Below are positions 36,093-46,691 of a stretch of DNA of 64,000 nucleotides, piece by piece. Where the stretch lies: the NCBI RefSeq assembly GCF_000016505.1, contig NC_009706.1, positions 2,790,001-2,854,000 on the forward strand, given 5' to 3'. Every line of letters begins with the position of its first letter. The stretch's first letter is position 1. The position numbers were made by a program, and so were the translations under genes. The notes beneath the pieces are model-generated. The model was not told the origin of the DNA. It saw only the letters and a list, made by a program, of their open reading frames with translations, and ran no database searches. Origin of the DNA: Clostridium kluyveri DSM 555. GTDB lineage: Bacteria; Bacillota; Clostridia; Clostridiales; Clostridiaceae.

Positions 36093-37097
36093 CTACATCA
36101 TGTTCTTTAAATTAAAAGGAATAAAATCTTCTCCTTCCACTACATGTTTTTTAAGCTTATATCCATCTAATCTTATAGCTGTCTTGTAACTTATTTTTCT
36201 TTTAAGCTTCTTGTGATTAAAAACACTTTCAAATCTCTCCTCAATAGCTTGTACAAATATCATTTTCCCTTTTTCATTTAAGAGACAATAATTATATTTT
36301 TTATCAAAGTGTTTATTTACCTGAATTTGCTTTGTGTTTACCAATTCGAAAATTGTCCTGTAGACTATAATTGGCTTAAAGACCTCAGATAAATCAAGAC
36401 TTAAAGAAAATCTGCCTTCAGAAGGTTCGTGTAAATAGCTTATAGTCTGATTTAGATGGGTATTATAAATTTCAGATACAGTTTTAGAATATAAAATAGA
36501 ATTTCCAAAGGATATAAGTGCATTTATAGGGTTATCAGGGGGTCTTTTTACCCTTTTATCAAGTACAAAGTCCTCTGGTAAAATATATTTGAAATTTTCA
36601 TAAAATCTTCGCCATATCTCACCTTCAATTCTCAATATATGTTTTATACCTAAATCGTCATACTTCATATATTCAGGCAATTTTACTTTTATCCAATCAA
36701 GGGTGGAACGCACTTCCTTTTTATCATGCCTGTAATAATGATACAGCACCTCATATATATTATCCGCTATACCCTGAACAAATGATTTAGCTATATTATC
36801 TCTGTTATTTGAAAAAGCTTCCACCTGTTTTATGATTACTCTTCCACTTACAAGATTTTTCTTTGGATAGAAAGTTCCACTATAATATCCATAATAATTA
36901 AAGAAATGAATTACTATTCCCGCTTTTGCAGCAAAATCAAGAAATTTACTATTTACAGTAATTTCATTCATACAGTATAGTTCCCTTACAGCTTCTACCG
37001 GAAGATAGGAGTTCCCCTTATCATTATGAAATACAATAGAGTTATCTTTCCTTTTAAGCTCTCCCATACTCATCAAATATTTAACACCTCTGGCCAT
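36093..37097 (-). CDS. cas1: CRISPR-associated integrase Cas1
   Basis: A 334-residue metal-dependent integrase for new spacers. The metal ligands are placed at Glu160 (IEGEIWRRFY), His223 (LHEPSEGRFSLSLDL) and Asp235. N-terminal beta domain and C-terminal helical domain are of normal length for type I-B. It sits between cas4 and cas2. Confidence 0.96.
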   Translation of the reverse strand: MARGVKYLMSMGELKRKDNSIVFHNDKGNSYLPVEAVRELYCMNEITVNSKFLDFAAKAGIVIHFFNYYGYYSGTFYPKKNLVSGRVIIKQVEAFSNNRDNIAKSFVQGIADNIYEVLYHYYRHDKKEVRSTLDWIKVKLPEYMKYDDLGIKHILRIEGEIWRRFYENFKYILPEDFVLDKRVKRPPDNPINALISFGNSILYSKTVSEIYNTHLNQTISYLHEPSEGRFSLSLDLSEVFKPIIVYRTIFELVNTKQIQVNKHFDKKYNYCLLNEKGKMIFVQAIEERFESVFNHKKLKRKISYKTAIRLDGYKLKKHVVEGEDFIPFNLKNMM

Positions 37098-37123
37098 TTA
37101 TTTCACCCTCTTTTATATGTAGT

Positions 37124-37624
37124 TTAGATATAACAATATTCATAATAGGCACATTTTCTACATCCTTTTACTTTTTCAATTTTAGGAGGAACTTCTTTTT
37201 CTAATAATTTTTCTATGTCACCAATAAGCTGTCTCAATTCCAATTCATTTTCTTCTGTAAGCTCCACATAAATTATTTTATTTTTCTGCTTGTTTTTTTC
37301 CTGGAATTCAATTTTGCCCTGTCTTTCTATGCCCTTATTCTTTAATATGTAGAGATAAAAAATCACCTGCCACTTAGTAGCTTCTACATCTGCATCAGAT
37401 TTTTTTATTTCTACCAGATAATCTTTTGTAATTTTATCTATTTTTACATTATCTATGGATATTTCCGTATCCTTTTTCCCTTCTAATTTTAATTCATGAA
37501 TGGCTTTTCCTATATGAACATCCTCACTATTATCCTCCATATTCATTCTATTGCCATGAAGCCAACACTGTCTTTTGCAGTGAAAATAATAATTTATAAG
37601 TGTACCATTTATTTTCATATACAC
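37124..37624 (-). CDS. cas4: CRISPR-associated exonuclease Cas4
   Basis: A 166-residue RecB-like nuclease that trims prespacers and helps select PAM and orientation. Iron-sulphur cysteines: Cys16 or Cys20 near the N-terminus and Cys155, Cys158, Cys164 at the C-terminus. Nuclease motifs: VEIKKS (71-76) and QVIFYLY (86-92). It lies upstream of cas1. The gap to cas3 is unusually long and holds a truncated dispersed element. Confidence 0.94.
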   Translation of the reverse strand: MYMKINGTLINYYFHCKRQCWLHGNRMNMEDNSEDVHIGKAIHELKLEGKKDTEISIDNVKIDKITKDYLVEIKKSDADVEATKWQVIFYLYILKNKGIERQGKIEFQEKNKQKNKIIYVELTEENELELRQLIGDIEKLLEKEVPPKIEKVKGCRKCAYYEYCYI

Positions 37625-37635
37625 TCCTCCATATC

Positions 37636-37712
37636 AAGTGATTCATAGGTTCAGACAAAGTTTTCCCATAAAAAATAATTTTCTCCATCTAAACCTCAAA
37701 AAACTTATTTAC
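37636..37712 (+). repeat. Truncated dispersed element, copy E, inside the cas operon
   Basis: AAGTGATTCATAGGTTCAG then the left stem (AGGTTCAG / CTAAACCT, one mismatch) and AAAACTTATTTAC, where similarity ends; the right half is missing. It lies in the 253-nt gap between cas3 and cas4, the longest gap in the operon. The rest of the gap (37713-37877) shows no gene. Confidence 0.75.
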
Positions 37713-37877
37713 ATTCCACTATTTATAATAATATATTTTTCCTAATTTTCGCCTCTAGTCTATAAATCCTCATAAACCCTATACTGGTAAGGTCAAAAAA
37801 GTCAAATAAACTATCCTTAAAGCCTTTACAAAAGCCAGTTTACATTTTAGAAAGCAAAAAATAAGTTTCTAATAAAC

Positions 37878-40460
37878 TTACATAAATAGATTTGCCTTAT
37901 TAGCAGTTTCTCCAATAAATATTTCCTGATTGAATCTGCCATCTACAATATACTTTTCCCCATCAGCTATGTAATAAATATCACCCAATAATTCCTGATA
38001 AACTTCTGGTATCTTTTTTACCTTGTATATAAAATAGTTGACTTTAGAGTTTACCCTGGATAATCTCACCTTTTTTTCAGAATAATCCATTTTATTATCA
38101 AATAAAAGACTTTTATATTCTTTCCATATTTCATCTCCCAAGAGCACGTTATTTTTTTCGTCTTCTATTCTTCTTGATAAAAATATAGTATATTTATGCT
38201 GGTTATCATCTTCTATGAGCTTCATATATTCTCCTATCTCTTTAAAATTTAAATCTTTTACAATTTTAAGGAAATGCCCATAACCATTTTCATTTAGTTC
38301 CTTCTTATTTCTTTCAATCTTGGCTATAACCTTTTCATAATACTTTTCAAAATTCTTTTCTTCTAACAATTTTTGAATTTCTTCACTGGATAACGTAAGT
38401 TCCGCTTCTCTTCTCACATCTTTTTTGTATATAACTTTACAATCATCCATTTTAAAAAATTTCACCCTGCCCTCATTAAAGCAGGATCTGTTTATTCTAC
38501 CCATAAATTGTTCTTCTGCATCTAAAATGGATATATTTTTATAACCTAAATCCATATCAATATCAATTCCAGCTTCAATAATCTGGGTAGCTACTATAAT
38601 TATTTTCTTGTTTATCTCTTTTGCTTTTTTTATAACTTTATTTCTATCTGATTTATTGTCATCAGAAGTCATTATTACAACTTCGCGCAAGTACTTCTTT
38701 GAAAAATTTCTATTCATATAATCAAAGAATTTATCGGCACTTTTCTTAAATATAAATTCAATAAGTATTTTATTATTGCTTTTGCTCTCTTTTTCAATAT
38801 CTTCTAATAAGTTTTCAAATTGCTCCTCCTGCTCTTCTCCTATATCTATTATTTCAAATTTAACCCTATTTTTAAAAAATGGATTTTTAAAATAATATTC
38901 TCTATTTTTTATAAGATACACAAAATTATCACTGCAATTATGTACAAGTTTATTTAATCGTGGAAGAGTAGCTGACATTATTATGATTTTCACATTCAAT
39001 ATTTCAGAATATATATTTAAAAAATTTATTATTTCCTTCCATATTGAGTTTTTATAACTTTGTATTTCATCTAAAATTATTACCGAATTGCATAAATTCA
39101 CAAGGGGAAATACTTCTTCTCTGCTTGTACCAAAAAAGGAGTTAAATAGATTTATATGAGTTGTTATAACAAAAGGATAATTTATAAAGATTCTGTTTAT
39201 AAAAGCTTTTGCATAATTCCATTTTTTCTTTGTATTTAAATCCATTACTTCATTACATTCCTCATTTTTATCTTCAGTTTTTATAGGGGTTATGGAATTT
39301 ATTACGGCTATGTTTTCTTTTATAGAACTATCATTACCAAATATCTTCATAAATTCAATTTCTGTCTGTTCTACCAGCGTATTGAAGGGAAATACATAAA
39401 ATAACTTATTTATGTTGGAATTTGAGTTAAGTATGAGTTTAGCAAGATTTATGGAGGTTAAGGTTTTCCCCCCTCCTGTAGGTGCTTCAAGGTAATATAT
39501 GTTTTTATCCCTATTGTCCCTGTAGCTTTTTTCACTTTCAATAGTTATCTCAGATCTTAATTGATTTATACTTATATATTGTCCATCCTTTACTGGATTA
39601 TTGCTATACTCTCTTATACTTTTAAAAGTACTGTAGCTATCTATATCTTCATTAAATCTATCTTTCAAATCGTCATTTATTATTCCAAGACTATCAACCT
39701 TTTCACCACTCATAAATTCAGAAGTTGCATAGTAATCTGATGCTGTGAGAAGAGAAAAAAGAAATTTCGAATATATATAAATTGAAAATTCAAGTTCATT
39801 GTTGTGCCTAATACATTCATCTAAATATTCTTTTGAATTATTAAATGAATTACGTATTACCGATTCTCTCAAAGTTGTCATAGTTAAATCAGGATAGTAT
39901 TCATCTTTATCACAGTCTTCCTGAAAATCTTCCAGTTTCAGCTTGTAGTTTCCCATATTATCAAGATATCCATGGTGTTTTGATATTATGTATCCATTTA
40001 AATACATGAAATATTTCAAATAGAGGCTATCTTTTAGTTCAAACTCCATATCTTTAATCCTATTATTAAAATAACTGACATATATATATGAACTTAGAAG
40101 AGAGTGCTCTGACCCTCCGTCAGAATTATCTTCATAAAGTTTATTCAACATTTTATTATATTGAAAGGATGGGTTTATCTTTCCCACATCATGCATATAA
40201 ATTGTATTTACCATCATTTCTTTCCACAGGATAATTACATCTGAATTTTTACTTATTAAAATTTTATCCTGAAAATTTTGAAACACATTATTTAAATTTT
40301 TTTCCGCGCAAATAAAATTCATGTATTCATAGGTGAGATTTACGTGCTCCAAAAGTTTTTCTTTCCTCTTTTTATTACTTTTATCCCTATGGGCATACAT
40401 ATGTGATATATTATCAACATTTGACTGAAAGTCAAAAAGCTTTACTCTATCAAAATACAA
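37878..40460 (-). CDS. cas3: CRISPR-associated helicase-nuclease Cas3
   Basis: An 860-residue effector that degrades DNA targeted by Cascade. The N-terminal HD nuclease carries MHDVGK with His90/Asp91. The superfamily-2 helicase has Walker A PTGGGKT (about 330), DEIQ as the motif II box, SATLP as motif III, and a C-terminal helicase domain with QIIEAGIDID and QFMGRINR. HD and helicase are fused in the common order. No frameshift. Confidence 0.96.
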   Translation of the reverse strand: MYFDRVKLFDFQSNVDNISHMYAHRDKSNKKRKEKLLEHVNLTYEYMNFICAEKNLNNVFQNFQDKILISKNSDVIILWKEMMVNTIYMHDVGKINPSFQYNKMLNKLYEDNSDGGSEHSLLSSYIYVSYFNNRIKDMEFELKDSLYLKYFMYLNGYIISKHHGYLDNMGNYKLKLEDFQEDCDKDEYYPDLTMTTLRESVIRNSFNNSKEYLDECIRHNNELEFSIYIYSKFLFSLLTASDYYATSEFMSGEKVDSLGIINDDLKDRFNEDIDSYSTFKSIREYSNNPVKDGQYISINQLRSEITIESEKSYRDNRDKNIYYLEAPTGGGKTLTSINLAKLILNSNSNINKLFYVFPFNTLVEQTEIEFMKIFGNDSSIKENIAVINSITPIKTEDKNEECNEVMDLNTKKKWNYAKAFINRIFINYPFVITTHINLFNSFFGTSREEVFPLVNLCNSVIILDEIQSYKNSIWKEIINFLNIYSEILNVKIIIMSATLPRLNKLVHNCSDNFVYLIKNREYYFKNPFFKNRVKFEIIDIGEEQEEQFENLLEDIEKESKSNNKILIEFIFKKSADKFFDYMNRNFSKKYLREVVIMTSDDNKSDRNKVIKKAKEINKKIIIVATQIIEAGIDIDMDLGYKNISILDAEEQFMGRINRSCFNEGRVKFFKMDDCKVIYKKDVRREAELTLSSEEIQKLLEEKNFEKYYEKVIAKIERNKKELNENGYGHFLKIVKDLNFKEIGEYMKLIEDDNQHKYTIFLSRRIEDEKNNVLLGDEIWKEYKSLLFDNKMDYSEKKVRLSRVNSKVNYFIYKVKKIPEVYQELLGDIYYIADGEKYIVDGRFNQEIFIGETANKANLFM

Positions 40461-40478
40461 AATATTTTCCCCCTGATT

Positions 40479-41219
40479 TTAAAAAAAATATAAATTGTTT
40501 TTTTCATCCAAATCCCTATATATATTTACATTTTTGTCATTCAATTTCACCCTCATATTTGTAGCAGTAAAATGCTCAAATCTGTATTGATTTAGTTCCT
40601 CATCCAATTCTACCGGAAGATATTCCATATATTTCCATGCCGTATCATCCTCTTCCTCTTGATATTTTTCAACTTGGAAGTATCTGCTTTCAAATAAGCT
40701 GTTAATTTTAATATAATTTTCAGATTTCTCTAATTCTACTTCTTTAATTTCAGTAATATCTGCAAAATGATCGTTTTTACCAAGGTAGGGTAAAAATATA
40801 GCTTTTTTATGCAGAAGCATATGTGCAAATTTCTCCGTGATTTCATCCACCTTAACATATACCATCCATTTTGGCTCTTGGAGCCACTGTTCTTTTACTA
40901 CCAGATTTCCCCCGGCCTCAAGGCTTGCATACCCTACAGAATTATTGAAGGTCTGTATCTTTTTTGTTATATACCCTTGGTGGTTTAGCATTACCACAGC
41001 TACCTTTGAATCTTTAAGCCTATTGTAAAACTCTGGATATATATTATTTTTAAAGTCTCTGCTTTGACTATTATATCCAGGTAATCCAAGTACACTTCCT
41101 ATTATCCCGAGCAATGCTATTTTATGTATATTGCCATATGTAAAATAATAATAGGTATTTACATCTGGTTTCTTAAAAAATGCAGTCCTGCCAGAGAGTT
41201 TAAACCTAACTGCCTTCAT
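40479..41219 (-). CDS. cas5: Cascade subunit Cas5 (type I-B)
   Basis: A 246-residue RAMP-fold protein that caps the 5' handle of the crRNA. The N-terminal KAVRFKLSGRTAFFKKPDVN and the glycine-rich GIIGSVLGLPGYN are typical of Cas5b/h. It is packed between cas7 (2-nt gap) and cas3 (18-nt gap). Confidence 0.94.
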   Translation of the reverse strand: MKAVRFKLSGRTAFFKKPDVNTYYYFTYGNIHKIALLGIIGSVLGLPGYNSQSRDFKNNIYPEFYNRLKDSKVAVVMLNHQGYITKKIQTFNNSVGYASLEAGGNLVVKEQWLQEPKWMVYVKVDEITEKFAHMLLHKKAIFLPYLGKNDHFADITEIKEVELEKSENYIKINSLFESRYFQVEKYQEEEDDTAWKYMEYLPVELDEELNQYRFEHFTATNMRVKLNDKNVNIYRDLDEKNNLYFF

Positions 41220-41221
41220 AT

Positions 41222-42151
41222 CTAAACCTCTTTTCTTGTAAATATATTGAACACTGTAGCTCCTTGTGGCATATTCTCTACTTTTAATTTATAATCATTA
41301 TAATAAATTTCTATATTTTTTATACTGTCTTTAATCCCCTCCAACACCTGGTCTAAATTAAGTTTAAGAATACATTTACCATCAACTTTATCAAAATCCA
41401 TAAATTGAGTTAAATTAGGAAGATATGTTTTCTCATCTGTCTCCACAAATAACGCAAACTCATTTTCACAGCCTGCCTTTGCATTGGTATTAAGTGCTGT
41501 AGCCCCTATAAGTGCTCCCTCTTTAAATTTTTTATAATCTTCTTCTGTATAACCATCTGTAAGTCCCATTTGAACATAATCTTTATAGGAAATAGGATTT
41601 ATGTAAAAGGGATAAAGGTAATGTGCCTCATCACTTACAATCTTGGTTCCAAGGGTGCTTTGATTTGCCTCTTTTGCCTCTTCCTTTGTATTGGATTTTT
41701 TGTCGCTTCTAAAGGGGGACAATATTTGCTGTTCCTCGGAATTTGAAGGTTTGTGCACATTAAATCCCTGTCCAATTTGAACAGCACCTGTTATGGATAT
41801 ATTGTTACCTTCCTCTGCAAAAGTGGCTCCAAAAGATTTTACATCCAGTGTAGAAAATAGATTTTTAATTACATCCTCACTTTTATCTTTTTTAGTAAGT
41901 GTGGTATCAAATACCTGGTTATATCTCTCTTCAAGGGATCTTGGCCTTATCTTGTCCTTATCTGTTTTAAAGGATTTTATATATAAAATTTTTTCTCCTA
42001 AATCATCCCAGTATTTTTTTATGCTGTATTTAAGTGCCTTGTCACTTCCAAATATGGAACCATCTCCTATGGTCTTTGGATAACCACTAAAATCCGCATT
42101 CCAATTTGCCATAATAGCTTTTATTCCAATAACTCCATATATTCTGTTCAT
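41222..42151 (-). CDS. cas7: Cascade backbone subunit Cas7 (type I-B, Csh2-like)
   Basis: A 309-residue RAMP protein that coats the crRNA spacer in several copies. The N-terminal YGVIGIKAIMANWNADF and the region TFAEEGNNISITGAVQIGQG match the Csh2/Cas7b type. It begins directly at the end of cas8b (42151/42152). Confidence 0.94.
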   Translation of the reverse strand: MNRIYGVIGIKAIMANWNADFSGYPKTIGDGSIFGSDKALKYSIKKYWDDLGEKILYIKSFKTDKDKIRPRSLEERYNQVFDTTLTKKDKSEDVIKNLFSTLDVKSFGATFAEEGNNISITGAVQIGQGFNVHKPSNSEEQQILSPFRSDKKSNTKEEAKEANQSTLGTKIVSDEAHYLYPFYINPISYKDYVQMGLTDGYTEEDYKKFKEGALIGATALNTNAKAGCENEFALFVETDEKTYLPNLTQFMDFDKVDGKCILKLNLDQVLEGIKDSIKNIEIYYNDYKLKVENMPQGATVFNIFTRKEV

Positions 42152-43921
42152 TTAAGATTCCTCCTCATTTTTATTTTCATCGTCACTATCTTCTTCTGAC
42201 TTTTTATATATTAAACTAGGACACAGAAAACCTGCTATTATCGAGTCCTTATCCACTTCATTTTCTGAACTATAAGCCAAAATCATATAATACATATTGC
42301 TGAATCTAAAAGAAGATTTAATTGCATAGCTGTATTTGATAAATAATCGTCTTAATTTTTCTTTTACGGTTTTATCATCTGATGCATTAAGTACTGGACT
42401 CAAAAAAGAAAAATTTTTACTGGAAGATTTATTTAAACTATAAAAATACTGTAGAAGTTGTCCTATACAAAAATAATATTCTCCCACCTCTTCAATTTCT
42501 ACTTTATAATCCTTATCTTCTTTTATATTTATCTTTTCATCCACATTTTTTCTAATATATTTAATAGTATTTGCCATATTTTCTCCCCTACTCTCCTTAT
42601 TGAAATAATCCAGTAACGTATGCCTTAAATTAAACTGATTTATAGCCTTATTAGCATTTCCATTATCTATGGAATTACATAAAAGGTCTAAGGTCATTTT
42701 GTTCCAAAATCCTTTTACAAGAAGTTCTTCACCTTTGTAAAACCAGGTATAAAAGCCATATCTGTATTTTAAGAGTGATTCCTTTACTTTACTGTCATTT
42801 AATTTTATATCTTTTGCTTCTGTAAAAAAATTGCTTTTTAAATATTTATTAAAAAACACTTCATTCACTTTATCACTTAACTCACTTATATTTTTCATAT
42901 TTCCTCTAATTAGAATAAATTCTTTTCCGAACCCCTGCTTCAATATAGGAGTTATCTTTATAGCCCTTTTAAATTTATATCTATAATCAGTTATGGAATC
43001 ATAATCTGCAATTTCTACTTCTTTTCCCTTGTTAACTCTAAAAAAATATCCTTTAAAATCACTTTTTTTATTTTCTTTTGCTTCAATGCCATCCACACAA
43101 TCCTGCTGGGCATATATATAATTTCTCCCTTCAGATGCATAATTCATAAGATAATCAAATAATTTTTTTTCAATTAGAATTTTTTCTGAATCCACAAGCA
43201 TGGGTAATTTACTTTTTCTAGTTTTATTTTCAAGATAGGGTTTTTTAGAATTCAGCCCCATGTTAAAGTCAGACAATCCATAAACTTTCTTGTTTATAGT
43301 TACATTATAGTCAGTACTATTGTAAATATTAGGTATTATGTACCTCTCACTCTCTTTTTCATAGTTATTCAAATTAGTATCGTAGAATAATTTAAGATAA
43401 GTTTTATTTAAATCTAATTTTTTTGCTATTTCCATTATATTTTTTTGTACCCAACTTTGTATATTCTCTATTAATTCTATATCGGGCTTACCATACTTTT
43501 CTTCTATATTTAAATAAAGTTTTCTGCTCTTGGATTTGCTTTTATATTTCACTTCAGGATTTTTTAATATATTATAATATTCCTCTATAACTTTACTACT
43601 TAGTTTACCCTTGGATTGATGAAGGTTCTCTTTTTTTACATAAAATGTATAAATATTATTACTGTGTATTATCTTATTCGGATCTATTGGTTTATTCATA
43701 GAGACTAATCTGCTTAAATAGTCCCTACGGACAAACTCCTTATACACTTCTAAGGAGTTATCAGTTTTTTTATCTACAGAAAATATTTGTATGCTATTCC
43801 ACGTATCTTCCAATGTAAATTTAATATAGTCTCCAGGTGCAAGGAGATGTTTGTCTACAACCAATCCTTCTCCTTTTTCAACGTACTCCCTGCTGAATAT
43901 ATCGTAAATTTCATTTATCAA
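42152..43921 (-). CDS. cas8b: Cascade large subunit Cas8b (TM1802/Csh1-like)
   Basis: A 589-residue protein in the large-subunit position of a type I-B operon. The sequence is poorly conserved in this family; support comes from its size, its place between cas6 and cas7, and general similarity to TM1802-type Cas8b. It should recognise the PAM. The C-terminus is strongly acidic (SEEDSDDENKNEEES). No zinc-finger cysteine cluster is visible. Confidence 0.88.
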   Translation of the reverse strand: MINEIYDIFSREYVEKGEGLVVDKHLLAPGDYIKFTLEDTWNSIQIFSVDKKTDNSLEVYKEFVRRDYLSRLVSMNKPIDPNKIIHSNNIYTFYVKKENLHQSKGKLSSKVIEEYYNILKNPEVKYKSKSKSRKLYLNIEEKYGKPDIELIENIQSWVQKNIMEIAKKLDLNKTYLKLFYDTNLNNYEKESERYIIPNIYNSTDYNVTINKKVYGLSDFNMGLNSKKPYLENKTRKSKLPMLVDSEKILIEKKLFDYLMNYASEGRNYIYAQQDCVDGIEAKENKKSDFKGYFFRVNKGKEVEIADYDSITDYRYKFKRAIKITPILKQGFGKEFILIRGNMKNISELSDKVNEVFFNKYLKSNFFTEAKDIKLNDSKVKESLLKYRYGFYTWFYKGEELLVKGFWNKMTLDLLCNSIDNGNANKAINQFNLRHTLLDYFNKESRGENMANTIKYIRKNVDEKINIKEDKDYKVEIEEVGEYYFCIGQLLQYFYSLNKSSSKNFSFLSPVLNASDDKTVKEKLRRLFIKYSYAIKSSFRFSNMYYMILAYSSENEVDKDSIIAGFLCPSLIYKKSEEDSDDENKNEEES

Positions 43922-43937
43922 AAATAATTACCTCCTC

Positions 43938-44648
43938 TTACTTCACATATTGGTAATTCATGAAGCCATACCCACGGGGACACATATCTGCAAGCCCTGT
44001 TCCAAGAATTGTATAGGCAATATTCTGGGCTTTTTCACTGGTATCTATTGTTAAAGTAACCTTATCTCCAAGAATACTTTTATCCTTAAATTTTGTTGCT
44101 ATGGGTTTTCTATTGTCTATTCTCTCATAATTAAAAATTTGTAAATTACTATCTACTATCTCTCCTGTAACTAATTCATATTTTTTTATGGTACTGTTCC
44201 TCATATATTCAAAAAAATCAGATTCATTATGAATATTTCTCCAGTATTGAGTTTTATCTTCATCTGAAATTTTTATTATAAGAGGTGTTATACTATAAAT
44301 TCTCTCTATAGTCCTTTTAGGTATTTTTTTGATATTACATGTAAGTACCTTAATCCCAGATGTGTATTCATTAGGTAGAAATTTTTCGAAATGGTTTATT
44401 AAATCTTCTCCGATACACCTTACTTGAAAATTATAAATCTCCCCCTTCTTATACATTTCATTATTTGAGGCAAGAGGATATAGATTATTAAAACAATAAT
44501 TTTTTATTCTATTTTCCGTATGAAATTCCTTCATTCTTTCATTTTTATAAAAAGATTGATCAAGAAGTTTACTTAATAATTCCAGTGATGCTTCCTTAAA
44601 TATATCTTCAAGCGTATATATTTTAACATTAATTTCGTATACTTCCAT
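43938..44648 (-). CDS. cas6: crRNA-processing endoribonuclease Cas6
   Basis: A 236-residue double-ferredoxin protein that cuts the precursor CRISPR RNA in the repeat. The C-terminal glycine-rich loop GLADMCPRGYGFM is diagnostic. It is the first gene of the operon, 16 nt upstream of cas8b; AAAGGAG precedes the ATG. The catalytic histidine cannot be assigned by eye. Confidence 0.93.
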   Translation of the reverse strand: MEVYEINVKIYTLEDIFKEASLELLSKLLDQSFYKNERMKEFHTENRIKNYCFNNLYPLASNNEMYKKGEIYNFQVRCIGEDLINHFEKFLPNEYTSGIKVLTCNIKKIPKRTIERIYSITPLIIKISDEDKTQYWRNIHNESDFFEYMRNSTIKKYELVTGEIVDSNLQIFNYERIDNRKPIATKFKDKSILGDKVTLTIDTSEKAQNIAYTILGTGLADMCPRGYGFMNYQYVK

Positions 44649-45087
44649 ATGTATTCTCCTTTTACATAATAGTTATATACTTATAAATTCTACTTCAATT
44701 TAACAAATCCTGCACTATTTTAAAAATTGTTAGAATATTTTACAGAAACATGATGAATTATAAGGAAATTTTTTAGATTGAACTAAAAGCTCTACACCTA
44801 TATATTATTTTTAGATGCAGAGTATATACGCTTTAACTGAACCACTGACCAAAATTTATCTTTTTGATGTTATACTTATAGTAATTTTAAAATCTTTCGT
44901 GAAAAATATTAAATATATTATGAAAATATCAAAAATGATATATTTATCCATGTATTCCCCCCCTTTTATTTTTTCTAAGTATATTAAATACTATGCGAAG
45001 ATATATTAAATTATGTTTTAAACCTTAACCATTAAAATTGATTGTAATATTAGCTTTAAAACTCTCGAACATATAATATTCTGCTCA
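44649..45087. other. Region between cas6 and the distal end of CRISPR array 2
   Basis: About 440 nt, very AT-rich. It must contain the promoter of the minus-strand cas operon; no clean -35/-10 pair stands out. A 64-codon plus-strand frame at 44815 has no ribosome binding site and an odd composition, so I do not call it a gene. Confidence 0.5.
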
Positions 45088-46691
45088 TATATTTTACAAC
45101 ACTTGTTAAGGTTCAACATAAATTTAAACATTTACCATTAAAATATTTAAATACAATTCTTGTTAAGGTTCAACTCATATTGAATCATATCATCAGTTTT
45201 TTCTATGGCAATTTAAATACAATTCTTGTTAAGGTTCAACGTATCCAAAGCTTCTGGAGCTGCATCTATTACCATTATTTAAATACAATTCTTGTTAAGG
45301 TTCAACTATTAAGAGATGCCTTGAGTTATGGAGCAATCCTAAATTTAAATACAATTCTTGTTAAGGTTCAACCTAAGTCAATATAGTTTTGTATTTCAGG
45401 TATCAGCTTATTTAAATACAATTCTTGTTAAGGTTCAACCTGACCTGTAATTGCAAGTGCAGCAGCCAGCCATTGATTTAAATACAATTCTTGTTAAGGT
45501 TCAACCCTGTACAAAATGTGCTTTTGGTTGTAAACCCATCATTTAAATACAATTCTTGTTAAGGTTCAACATTTAGGATCAATATTAAATATCTCCTTTC
45601 TGGAGTATTTAAATACAATTCTTGTTAAGGTTCAACCTCGATCTTTTCAATGTCTGTTACTGCTATTTTGTCATTTAAATACAATTCTTGTTAAGGTTCA
45701 ACTCCTGTGTTCTTCTATTTTACTTTCGTTATAGGCCTATTTAAATACAATTCTTGTTAAGGTTCAACTACTGTATTTCAAATTATCACAGGATATTCTA
45801 ACAAATTTAAATACAATTCTTGTTAAGGTTCAACTTAGTCATTTCAGTTGGATAGTGTTCAGCATAACTTGATTTAAATACAATTCTTGTTAAGATTCAA
45901 CTATAACATTTTTAGTGCTTCATATCTTCTTTCCCCATTTAAATACAATTCTTGTTAAGATTCAACTATGGAATTTAGCAAAGGCAGAAGAATCAATACT
46001 TTATTTAAATACAATTCTTGTTAAGATTCAACCTATGTTTTTTATCTTTGTGTTTAATTCCTCTACATTTAAATACAATTCTTGTTAAGATTCAACCTGA
46101 AGCAAAAGAAAATACTAACACACCAGAAAGTAAATTTAAATACAATTCTTGTTAAGATTCAACCCTAGTTGGGTTATTAATGCCTCCTTTTTCTTTTATT
46201 TAAATACAATTCTTGTTAAGATTCAACGCTTATAGTCAAGGAAAATCCGTACTTAGAAAAGAGGATTTAAATACAATTCTTGTTAAGATTCAACCCAGTA
46301 CCGCCTGTATTAAATGCTATTTTACCTTCTGATTTAAATACAATTCTTGTTAAGATTCAACGATTTAATCCATTGTTTTAGTGTCAATTCATCTTTAGAT
46401 TTAAATACAATTCTTGTTAAGATTCAACATTTCCAGAGTGGAAAACAGCAGACATAATTATACCATTTAAATACAATTCTTGTTAAGATTCAACCTTCCT
46501 CACCTATAATAGTTACTATGGGGTCTATGCATTTAAATACAATTCTTGTTAAGATTCAACGTACAAAAACTTCCTTCTCGCAGAGGTCACCCTCTAATTT
46601 AAATACAATTCTTGTTAAGATTCAACTAAATAGTAAAAATTATAAAAATTGAATACGTTCAATTTAAATACAATTCTTGTTAAGATTCAAC
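45088..46691 (-). CRISPR. CRISPR array 2 (25 repeats)
   Basis: Repeats of 30 nt, read on the plus strand as ATTTAAATACAATTCTTG then TTAAGGTTCAAC or TTAAGATTCAAC. The first (45088-45117) is degenerate and is followed by a short 27-nt spacer; the other 23 spacers are 36-38 nt. Repeats 45145 to 45805 have GGTTCAAC, and all from 45872 to 46662 have GATTCAAC, the leader-side variant. The leader is at 46692. No cas gene is directly attached; it must use the operon at 35.8-44.6 kb. Confidence 0.97.

Noticed and set aside
44815-45009. 64-codon plus-strand frame between cas6 and array 2
   Set aside because: No ribosome binding site, low-complexity AT-rich composition, opposite to all neighbours.
45180-45386. 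68-codon frame inside array 2
   Set aside because: It is a translation of CRISPR repeats (NTILVKVQ recurs) and not a gene.
32947-46691. Spacers that target genes in this window
   Set aside because: I saw no spacer matching a gene here, but reading by eye cannot exclude it; an exact-match search of the 43 spacers against the genome, phages and plasmids is needed.
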